From NCBI RefSeq assembly GCF_009870125.1, contig NC_046679.1, forward strand, positions 13,826,001-13,890,000: a stretch of 64,000 nt of DNA. Direction: 5' to 3'. The position numbers were made by a program, and so were the translations under genes. This stretch comes from Drosophila pseudoobscura. Lineage: Eukaryota > Arthropoda > Insecta > Diptera > Drosophilidae. A model generated the notes under the pieces. It saw only the letters and a program-made list of their open reading frames with translations. It did not search any database and was not told the DNA's origin. This document shows positions 21,901-33,900 of the stretch, piece by piece (position 1 is the stretch's first letter; every line of letters begins with the position of its first letter).

Positions 21901-24900
21901 AAAATATATTAAATCTTGCAATCTTCTTCTGCTTCGGCTGGGGTGCCCCAGCGTCCGGGGCTCCACTGTATCTCATGATACGCTGTCATCTCGTATCAAA
22001 TATGCATATTTCATGGGGCCATTCAGCCGCACGGAGGCTTATACTGGAGAGCGGGATAGCGGAGCGCATTCCGTGGGTGAATCGCGACATGTGGCGCTAA
22101 CTGGGTCGCCCCCGTCATTGCGGCAAGTGGCTGTTGAAAGAGCGGCAAGGCAGCGGGGGAGAGACATGTACTAGGTGGCGATACATTAGAAGGGTCTGGA
22201 AAGCAGGAGGTTTACTTGTGGTATTTCTAGGGGTTTCCTTTAATAAACATGGGACTATGATAGAAAGAACTATTGATAGGAAAATCTCTAAGTAAATTTA
22301 TGAAGTCTCCTATATATCAAAGTCTTAATCAATAAATCCTTAAAAACTATCTTCATCTAAAAGTTGCACTCCTTAAACTACAAAATTCAATCCCTTCCGC
22401 TTAGAAATTTAAATTCTAAACCATTTCAAACAAAAAACCTTTCAACACGCAGCATATCAAATGTTTTGTGGTTGTTCGCATTTCAAAAAATTCAACAAAA
22501 ATCCAACAAAAATCTAGCAAAAAATCCCACAAAAATAGGAACAAAATGGTACAAAAAAAAAACCTCCATGGGACACCCAGATCTATATCGGTTTATGGTA
22601 AAAGGTTAACATCAGAAAGGTGTAGAGGGGGTAGGGGGAGGGAGTGGGAGTGGGCCAATGTAGTGTAGGAGTAATCGGGAGAAAGAATGGGAATCGCGCC
22701 AATCCAATGGCAGAACAGCTGCAGCGATTCTCACACACAAATCAAATGAAACCCCAAAGTACTCCAATGGACTCGCAAATACAAGCACACACACAAACAC
22801 ACACACACACACACACTGGCAGCGGGAAAAAAACGAAAGATTATTCGCATTTAGATGTGAAATTGAGATATAAATTTTTGAAACGACACTCTCCATGGCT
22901 CCCACACCACCCCACGCTCTCTCTCCCCTAAAACGGGGGGCAGAACGGGTGGAACGACATTGGCATTGGCCCCCCCCTGCACCCAGCACCTCATTCATTC
23001 AGCTAATTGCTGGCATGCCACCGACTGGACAGCAGTTAAAATTTAATACCAAAACGAGTAGGTACCCCAATGATATTTGAATGGAGATTTGAACTGAGAG
23101 ATACCCTATGAATCTCTGAGAATAGAATATAAGAGAGATAGATTATAGGCTTATAGGATTATATAGATTATAGGAAAGAACAAAGAGATGTTTCTTATGA
23201 ATCACAATAAATGTATTTATTAACAGATTGTTGTCACTTGAGATCTCATCTCTAGAAATCGAAGATAGAACGAAGAAGAAATTAAGCAAGAAACATCGAA
23301 GCATAGCGCTCTTCACCCGTAAGAACAGTGTCTCCTCACAGGATGTGTGAAATGGAAGGCTCAAAAGTTATTAAGTTTATTAAAAACCCATAAAATAATA
23401 GTCTCACTTTAATTAAACTCTACTGATGCACAAGTATATATAATTCTTTGGTAGATAATTCTTAATGAATCAGACTACAACTCATATGCAATTCTTAGAA
23501 AATTTTGCAGATAGATAGAACGCAGACTATAAGCACAAATAGCTTTACAATCTTTATGGAATTTTCCCTAGACAGAGTCATGAATGTAACGAGTATGTTT
23601 CCGAAAGCCATTCAGAGTCGGAAAACATACATGTATTCCTCAGAAATAAAACAGGATTGGATATTCTTCTTGGAGCTTAATGAAACTTTGGATATCGCTA
23701 GATAATGAACAGATCTGGCAAATATAATGACTACACTATTGATATGATGGAGACCATACAGCTTTTATGGATATTCTAAGGCGTACATACGATATATCTC
23801 ATAGAACGACATGTCTAGATCGGTCCCTCTGTCTATCCTATGTTCATACTCTGTTCATCCTCTGTCCATCCTCTATTCATCCTCTGTTCATCCTCTGTTC
23901 ATCCTCTGTCCATCCTCTGTCCCTCCTAAGGTTGATCCTCATCGTCCCACTAACCAAACAAAAACATCAATATACCCTTGAACTCCTTAGCTAAAGAGCA
24001 AGGGAATAAAAACGAACACAATTTCAATGGTAGCAGCGGCAGAGCCGTAAGTTTGGTTTTAGATTCGATTTTTTTCAAGTCAAAAAATTTAATTGTTTGA
24101 GCAAAACATTTTGTAAACAGTTTCTGTTTCTGTTTCAGAACGGTACGGTACGGTTACGGTGCCCCCAAAGACTAAACAAATCGGAGCGTAGGATTGCGAT
24201 GCGATGAGAACTTATGACGATGGTGGTGCCTCGGCCTCGACCTCTGGTATGCTCTGGTCTGTCTGGTGTGTCTGCTGCAAGCTCTGTTTACCGAGAGACT
24301 AATTAATTGTTTAAACAATTTCAAGTTTGCAGTCAAGATGGCAACAGATGAGATTCGATTCGATTCGATTCGACTCGATTCGGCTCGACAATTGTTTACC
24401 CAAAGAACGAACGGATCGAAGAGCGATCATTGACAGTGGCCATTAAATTGCAAATGAGTTTGAAATTTGAAAAACCATTTGGAAACTTATCACGAAACAG
24501 TCGCTGCTTGATTGGATTCCTTATAGTATGTAATTTATGGCGCGTGTTTGATAGCAGCTCAAGTAATTGATTAGATAATGACCCCCAGACAGAGACCCAC
24601 AGATAATGACCTACAACAAGGGAACATTCACTGGGGGGGTTGCCTTTCCCTAGGAATACCTCAAAGATATGAAAAGTAGAACAATTCCTTTGTCATCCAT
24701 CAAATATTGAATTAAATGACATTTCTGGGTTTATCACGGATCTTGTGGGATTTCCAAAGAGAACTCTTTAAAGTCTCTCCTCAAACATTTCGCACTTTAA
24801 AGTAAACATTTCTTCCACTTCTAAAATCAATATTTAAACAATTTCTGTATTAAAAAGCCATTCAATTCGGCAAACAAAAACGAACTTCAAACTATTCAAA

Positions 24901-27900
24901 CTAAATAAAAGAGCAATAGACACACGAGCATGCGAGCATGCGAGTATAGTGCGGAAAAATGTTCCCCCTAGCAACTAGATATAACCCAGCCATCCCTTGA
25001 TATCGCCAGCCCCCCCAGCCCCCTGCCTCTCCCCTGCTCATGGGGTCCCCAAATATTGTAAAGATACGGAGCGTACGAGTATGTGGAACATAAAACAGGC
25101 AGACGGTGGCATTATCATCGGGGCAATGATGATGTGATGATATGATATGGAATTGCAAAACTTTTCTTTTGCTTTTGTCTGTGTGTTTCGGTTTCCCTTT
25201 TTTTCTTCTGGCAAACTTTTATGCATTTTTTTTTTTCGTTGGGGCGACAAAGCCTGCGCCAAACAAGGATTAATCGCAGGACACGTCGGCGCCTGCGTGC
25301 CAAACGGAAACGGAAATCAAATGACAAACAAAAATGATAGTTTCCCAGCCGCAAGTCAATCGAAGGAGCACCTGAAGAAAGGCGAAAGAACCTTTAAGCA
25401 GCGGGAGTCCTGCAAGACCTGGCTGTCCTTCGGTCTGGCTGTCCTTCTGTCTGGCTGTCCTTCTGTCTGTCTGCCTGTCATTATGTGTCTGCGGTACAAG
25501 TGCACTTTATAAGCAGTCCATAAGTGTCGCATTTTGTTGGCGTCGACAAAGGACACCAAAGGAATGAATTGAAAGAAAGATTCAAGGGGGAATTGGTAGA
25601 CGTTTCGATGCACTTTCCTGGGGGGGGAACACAAAGAGTGTTCTTGAGGGAATCTATTGGACTTCTTCGTCTAACATCTTCGATCAAAGCTCTCCTGCAG
25701 AACTGAGTAGAAACTCCTTTGGTTAGTGTATAAATCGGGCACAGGAATATCCTCGAGTAGAAGCAATCGAGCTATAACTGGAAGCTCCACGCAAAACTTT
25801 TGCAATTGCACTTTGGCCAGCGAAATCGGGCCAAATGATGTGCAATTTCTGTCTATACGTGTGTCCGTGTGTGTGGGCGGTTCGAGGACATTGCCCCAAA
25901 ATGTAAGCAATCGTAATACTCGTCGAATTGAAGCCAAGTTCATAAATGTGTTTGTCGTCTGTTGCTGCTGTCCATGCCGGCCATTCATTCCTTTGCAATG
26001 TTTATGAAGCTGGTTTGCTCTGGTCTGCTCTGTTCCCAGTGTGACATTCATTAAGTACGAAATAAGAGTGGGGAAATCCCTTTCTCCTTTGGCTGGTGGG
26101 TTACTTAGTGTCCCCTGATTGATTATGTGACTGAATTTTGGGGCAGCCTTAAGGCTTGAGGCTTAAAGAGAGAGATACAAAATTAAATAATCATTTTTCC
26201 ATTGCCATTTTCCTTTAAGGCGGAACTCAAACTTTATTTACGAGCTTGTGTGTGTGTGTGGCCGCCCCATTAGTTTGCTTCCTTCCTTCCGGCCACACAC
26301 TCCCCGTTTTGGCCATTAACTGGACATCCATTGAATGGACGCTCCCCCCCGCCCCCTTTGGCCAACTTTCCGAATGATAAATGTGGGTGGAACTTCCAGC
26401 AAGTGGTCTTTGAGCGACAATCAATGGGAACTGGAGTTGTCATCGTCTGTCTAGGCCACGCCCCCCACTACATGCAGACGCCTTTTGGCCATAAACTTTT
26501 GAGAAATTATAATTTTATTATCTCCAGAAAAAGGTTATCCAAAAACGTTTGGTCCATCGTTTCCAAAATTTCAGTAATCCCCACTTTCTTGGCCCTACTT
26601 TTGTCTTAGTTTTATAGCCTCTCCACGGGAGGCCGGATAGCCCCTGAAGTTTGGTTGATTTTATGGCTTATTTCTTATGATTATTGCATATTTATTGCGT
26701 ACCAGACTCTGGACTGGACTACGTTCTGGCCTCTGGCTTCTGGCTCTGATGACGAGCCCGCTCCCCCACCGGGCAACACATGAGATAATTTCTCAATAAA
26801 TAATTTGCAATTTTTTATCAAACAAAAAAAAACCAAACCAGTTTCAATTTGCGATGCCTTGATTGCAGTTAATATATTTATATATCACACAATTACGACT
26901 CTATAGAAGGCGCACAAAAACGAGGACAAACTTTGATATTTATTTGCGAAGAAGAACAACCGAACAGCTCCGTATACATATTAATAAGGCTTATAAATAA
27001 CTGTTTACATTTTTTAAAAACCAGTCCAAGTCTTGGGAATGGACTCTCTAATACCCAGTAATCTTCTAGGAGTATGCCCTCTTTAATAGCTTTAAAAGTG
27101 CTCAAATGTCTGGTCTTTCTACCGAATATACCCCTGTACTCCTTCAAATACTGGGTGTCGAGAGTCATCATTTGTCGAAACCAGAATGTGTGGCATACTC
27201 GTAAAATTCTGCCACTCAAAATTGTGTTACTTTTTGTTCCCGTCTGTCCCACCATAAAACCGAAAAGTGCGCAACATTTTCATAGCCCAACGGACTGGGG
27301 ACTGGTGACTGGGGATTGGGGATCAGGGATCGGGAGCGTGTTGTCTCAGGGCCAGACACTAGGCGGCAATGCCAGACAGCGAGACGAGAGGGAGGCCTCC
27401 CTCCTGCCTTCTGCCTCCTGCCTCCTGCCACTTGCATTCCGCGCTGTGTTTCGTGCATAAATCGTAAAATTCTAAGCAGAACATAAATTCTACAATACTC
27501 GTAGATACATCATGTGCGCGAAATTTACAGCCCGGAGAGGGGCAAGTGGCAGTGCGGTGGTGGTGTTAATTAGTACAACAAATTCCGTCGTGGGGCAGGC
27601 TGTAAAAACGCACACAACCCTAACCTCACACAATGCAAAACCGAGTGCAAAGAGTACGGGTATGCGAGTAAGTACAGCATAATTAATAGCCCCGCCGCAC
27701 AGTTACGATCTAGACAGAAGATCCCCAAACGGAGGGCCGGATGAACGATGCTGTGGGGTTCCGTCGCCGACTGTGGATTGCAGTGGCGAGAACGTGTTTT
27801 TAGGAGCTCCAAATCTTGGAATATTTTCGAGTCATTTCGGAACATAAATCATTGAAGAATGCAGTGGCAATAAGATATATTCGGAGCACGAGAATGCGAG

Positions 27901-30900
27901 TATTTACAAATGGGAGAACTGTTTTGGTGGACCTATTCCACTCGAGATCGGTTGAACGTACTTATAAATGAAATGACTAGGTTAAAGATCATTTGAACAT
28001 AATTGGAAACGCTTAAAGGCATTTATTATTACATATACGACTATAGATAGACTATAGATAGACTATAATCGATCATATCTCGGAATCTTTTAGAGCAACT
28101 TTGGAAATATTTAGTATTTATGTAAATACAACTCTAAAGAATGTGTTGCAGCGATGATATATGTAAATATATTGCATATTTCCATCTATACCTCAGGATC
28201 TTTTGAAGCGATTTCAGTAATATTTGGTATTCATCTACTTGTAGATACGTCGATAAAGAATGCATCATGAGATTAGCTGAGTGATGAAATATTTGTATAG
28301 CATTTTATGAGTTCCAAGCCTATAAATCAAGATCTATGTAACATATGTACAACGTATTACTGAAATAAATATCATTCAATGTATGTATTTAGTACTAAAC
28401 TAAACCATTCATGAATTAATGCAAGATATATGTATGTATAATAGAGCCCTGCATGAATCCACAGTATTCCCAATATCACAGCTAAACTCGATAATTACGA
28501 ATCGTCTATTTAATCAGATTCGAATCACCCCGAACTACTACAAAGCGAGTGCGAGCACTGCGGTCAATATCAGCAGGGTCTCTCAAATGGCTCAAAAACA
28601 TTATACGGAGTTCGTGTGCCTTCGGCTATGCGGATTCGGCTTTTGGATGAACGAATTTGTTTCTTTTATTCTCCTGCTATATCCGCGATTCATTTTTTTT
28701 CTTCAGTGTAAAGCAAGAAAACGTACACACACACACACGCATACAAAAACTAGCAAATTTGCGTGTTGCTTTTTTGTTCTCTCTACCAGAGAATCAAATG
28801 ACGAGTGAGAGATCGTTCGATTCGTTGTGGGCGGGCGATTCGGAGTTATGAAAGAGCTGAATCGCTGAATCGAACGGACCGAACGAAGCGAATACCGAAT
28901 CACAGCGAATCGATTCGATTGCCCGTTTAGGCAGGGCTCTAAAAGGGCATCGATATCTCAGGATCTATAGGATCTATTTCGTAGTTAGAACCGAGATATA
29001 TCTGTTTTAGACTGTGCTACTTCTGTTACAAAACCAATTTCAAGGCTATGTAGTGACAACGCTCTCTTACACGTGCTGATAATTCAATATTTTTCTAAGC
29101 ACTATCCGAAGCACTTTAAAAGTCAAGTAATTATTACCGCACAGATGCCACAAGATCGTTTTCAAGTGCCAGAGATAAATGCTACTGCGGAGAGCCTCTT
29201 GCAGTACTTGTATCCCAGGCTAGAGCCTTCAAGGCCTACATCTAAAATAATATAGTACACAACCAATTTCAAGGCCGCGTAACACCCACTTCCACACCGG
29301 TGACAGCTGAGGATCTTCCTAATCTCTTTCTCTCAGGAAAATACTTGGAATGTTCGGTAATGATTACACCACAAATGCCAATGCCATAATATCGTTGCCA
29401 AGTGCCAGGCGGCGATGACATATCACCCCATGCCGGTCATAAAAAAAACTAACATTTTTCTAAAAACAAAACAAAAAACAAGTCAGTGCAACTAATGCAG
29501 TAAGCAAAAACAAAAACAAATCCAAAACCAAACAAAACAAACGAAGGCGCGACTGCTTCCGTGTCGCCAGAGTAACCCGAAAAGGGGGCGTGTTCTTTAG
29601 CAGCAGCGAGGCAGTGAGGGAATCCGAGTACTACGCAGTGGAGAGCGGGGTTGCAGGCGAATAAAATGTGCAAATATACATACGAATGCTCATAGTGGGG
29701 GCTGTGGGAAAGGGGGCTCGGCGCAAAGTAAATGCTTATTTATAAATTAATAATATGCGTGAATGTTAGACTTCTAATGATCTCGTTCTTGTTCTGGTTT
29801 TTGGTTGAATTTTGATTTCTTTCCAGTATTTGCACGTTTCAGGCCAAAAATCCACTGAAAAGCAGTTAAAAGTATTCGATTTTATTGCGGTTTTATGGCG
29901 CACAGCAATTGTTTACGCTTGCGGTGTATTGTTTTTGCATTCAAATGCACTTTAAGCCAAATGAAATGCGCCGCAAAAAAACAACATACTCGTTCACACG
30001 GCGTATACTTAATGGTCGGTTAACGAGCGTGAAAATATGAGGGGAAAAACACTAATCGAAAAAAGCTTAAATCTATCCAAAGAAGGAGGTGCAGTGGCAG
30101 AGTGGTACATGGAGTGTGGCACCCGCCCCCACCACGCACACACGCTTCTATCGTAAATTCTATCGTAAATTGCTCGCCCTATCCCTTAATGAATGCCCAT
30201 TGTTTACTGTCTTTTTCTTTATTGCTTATTTATACAAGCAGTGCAATGCAATGCACTTGGTATTTGAAGAGCTTACGACCGACCCCCTGCAAATTGTTGC
30301 CCTGCATTTGTGCACTGGTCAAGTGAGTGACAGGCAGGCCGGCTACAGGCTGACTAATGCGCATTTAACAGGAATATTCTGGGGCGACTTTAAGTCGTAG
30401 ATACTGCCGTCGTACACGTGCATTTCTGTCCGACCTGGAGGCAATTGATAACGGACCGAAATGAGAACCAAGGCAATGCAAGTGCTGCTAGAACATCAAA
30501 GTATTACATGGAAAGTGTGGGAAAAGTCCTATCTGTAAGATAGTACAAGGCATTTGAAATGGCAAAGGAATTTTTCACAGAAGAAACTTTCATTGGAAAC
30601 CCCTTTTCAAGAAGTTGTTTTGCAACATTCTCTTGGAATGCAGCACCTTCTACATTTGTGTTAGATTTTACTTAGATTGTGCTCTATTTTTTCTTTTCAC
30701 TAAGATGGTTCTCCTTCATTCTTTTCAAAGAAAACATCACCCAAATATCAATGGAAACGGTGCAGAAAACATTCCCAACAGAAGCTTCTAAAAATGCCTA
30801 TGGCTCTGCAGTATCTTCTTCACGGTTTTTAGGTCCTTCATTATCTTTCACTGCACATTGTATCAATTTCTTCTACGAATGCCTATCGTTCTGCTGTATC

Positions 30901-33900
30901 TTCTTCAGGGTGTTTAGGTCAGGTTCTTCATTATTTTTCACTGCAAATTGTACCACTTTCCTCTTGAATGTTACAATTCTTTCAAGAAGAGAAGCTTCTA
31001 GGAATGGAATAGAAGAATGCTCAGTATCTTTATCTTCAGTATCTTCCATCTAGACTACTTTTCGACCAATCCGCTTACCCCTATGTAGGTCAGAGTTAGG
31101 GTTATATGCCACAACTATAATTCCCTCTATTATACCTCATCCCCTGAACTATCCCCTGAACTATCTAGCTAAAAGCATGTAATATTTACAATCACCTAAA
31201 CTTAACAAACTTTCAATTTCTCTTCTTTCCTTCTTTTGTATCTAAGTTTCATTATAAGCAGATAATTGTTTATGAAATAAGTAAGAAATAAATAAATACA
31301 TTTAAAAACCTTCTGCTTTTTGTATTACTTTCCTCCTAATAGATAATTTTCCCCAAATGTTGAACCCTGTTTTTTATCAGCAGATATTCTGCATATATCT
31401 ACTAAAATTGTTTTCGTGCAACAAACTTCTTCTGACTATTTTTTTATTATTTTCATTAAAAACCAATATCCTCCAAAAGTACTTCTTAATCCTTAGATCT
31501 TTACCAAAAATTATTATCTCTCCATCTCTCTCTCTCTCTGGCTCTAACTTCCTCACTTCTATAGCATTCCCTACAATCTTTTTCATTCTTTTTCCACATC
31601 TTACTTGCGTTTTCCTCCACCGATTCTTCAGTTTTGTCTTAATCATTGGCATTGCTAATTCTTCTTAGTATTCCATTCAGTCTTCCATCTTTTCTTTTCC
31701 CCTTCGTAGAAGAGCATATAAATCTTTCAAACATCCTTCAACACCATCTGATCTTTTAGCCCCCAACCCAACCCATCCCACACTGGCAACACCCCCACCC
31801 TCCTCCACATTCCTCCCCTTTCCCGCACCTTGCCACTAAAATCAGGAAATAAATTCCTATATCTGTGATGCCACCTAAGAAGGCATCCATAAATTACACG
31901 AAATTTCCAAACATAATTACGAAAAAAAGAGGAAAAAAAATGACGGAATAAAAACCATGAAAATGTTGCGGGGCCTCCAAGAAGAATATTTATAACACGT
32001 TGCGGGTCGCTGCCAATTAAAAGATTCAAAAAAAGAAAACCACAAAAAAGAAACACAAAAATAAATTGATAAAAGGAGCAGCAGAGGCAAGGAAGGAGGA
32101 AGGAGGGAAATACTTGGCACCGGTTCAATGGCCAAAACTACAGAGGATGAGCAGGAGAGGGAGGAGGAGGAGGAGGTGGTGGTGGCTGGGTGGATGATGC
32201 AGACAGGCCAAAACGTGGTGGCCACGAGCCACCAGTCAGTCAGTCCACCATCCCGAAGAAGCCTTCGAAATGCAGTGGCAAGAAAAAAAAAGAATTTAAA
32301 ATTCCACAAATGTCATTTGAGTGTTTCGCTCGTTTCGTTCTTTATTATTACGACGAGTGTTCGAAGAGGAAGCTCCTTTCGCTTCGAAATGCAGAGGAAG
32401 CAAGTGTCAGGTAGAACAGGCAACGTGTTGCATAAATTAGCCGCAGAGGTCCACAAAACATTTCTTAAAGGAATGCGCAAAAAGGGAGACTTGCCTCTAA
32501 AACTCTTCCTTTCAATATCCAAAGAACACTGTCTATAAATAGAGACTCGAGGATGTGTCTGTAGGGGAATTTGTGTGTGTGTTTAGTTCTTTGGAAGTGC
32601 TTGAATGTACGAGTATTCGCATTCTTTGAGGAGTTCCGCCAAAAAGAACTCTGCAACGATTGCAGTTTTCTTTTCCCAGAAACTGTCTCCCCCATTCTAC
32701 CGAAGCGGATTTCTACGACGCGTAAATACGCCTAATATTAGTACGAAATTCGTTATCAACGTTTTCGATTGTTATTTCCCGCAACGGAACCCATAAACTC
32801 GTAATCAAAAACTGAACAGTACCCAAAATGGAGGGGACCTCGTCGAGTACTGGTCAGGGGTACGTCTGGGGTCTGGGGGCCCATGCGAGCGACTACTTCC
32901 GTGAAACCCTCGAAGACAAACAACCGAAACAATTATAAACAATCATCATCGCACTTTAATATAAATAATGAAAATATTAGTCCACGAAATCCACGAAAAA
33001 AACAAAACAAAAAATACAAAATACAGAACGAAAAGAAAGAAGTCAAAAACAATTCTCTGGAAGCGCGCAGTCTGGGAGGTTCGGGTATCGGGCTTTCGGA
33101 GGGACTACGTCTTCGATTTCGTATTTTCAGCGCATTCTTCAATTGTTTTTTTTTTTTTTTTATCACTCGCGAGGTGCCAAAAGCCAGCGAGCGGTTCGGT
33201 GAGGGGTTCGGTTAGTGGCGGGTTATGAAATATCAGCAAAAATGAATGGTAAAGAAAATAATCACGTGAATGACGCACTGCAGTCAACGAAGAAATATGA
33301 GTAGATCGAATGATTTTTATGAACGGAAGGAACCCATCGAAAGGGGAATGGGTTCGGGGGAATCAGAGTTGAATAGCACCATGGACAAAATGAGTAACAC
33401 GTGATCAATGGGGAGTACGGACTGCTTCGTCCATCGAAAGACTGAAGCATTGACCGAGGGGCGCTGCTGCATGACCTGCAGGAACGAGTGCGTTTCAGTC
33501 ATCACTCAAATCGAAGCTCTAAAAAGCCCAAGCAAACAAAAATCCCCTCCATAAAATTATCTATCAGTAGAGATTTACGTGATGGACATCCTCTAATTCT
33601 TAAGTCCACAAACAAAATATACGAAAAGATGGCAGACTGTGCAGGATGTCAATGAACTTGTGGCAATTATTGATAACATTGCAAAAAATCTACAGTATTA
33701 ACACATACAAACAGATACTTTTGGCTATGTAAGCGCATGTTATCAGTGGGAAATACACCAACAACAACACAAAAAAACCATGCCATGAAAACGAAAAGAT
33801 TTACCACGAAATACTAAACAGAAATCAAATACATTTTGTATAGATTTTTGGTATAATTTCAAAATGGAAACAAATATTAATATTAGGGGGAGGTTTTTGG

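Noticed and set aside
23828..23927. 11-bp tandem repeat considered as a CRISPR-like array
   Set aside because: Units are directly adjacent with no spacers, and the genome is eukaryotic.
26893..27255. 120-residue minus-strand open frame in foxo intron 2
   Set aside because: No recognisable domain, AT-rich codon use and no splice or promoter context; likely chance in AT-rich DNA.
30679..31053. 124-residue plus-strand open frame
   Set aside because: It lies on a tandem duplication; the internal similarity is at DNA level and the composition is Ser/Phe-rich low complexity.
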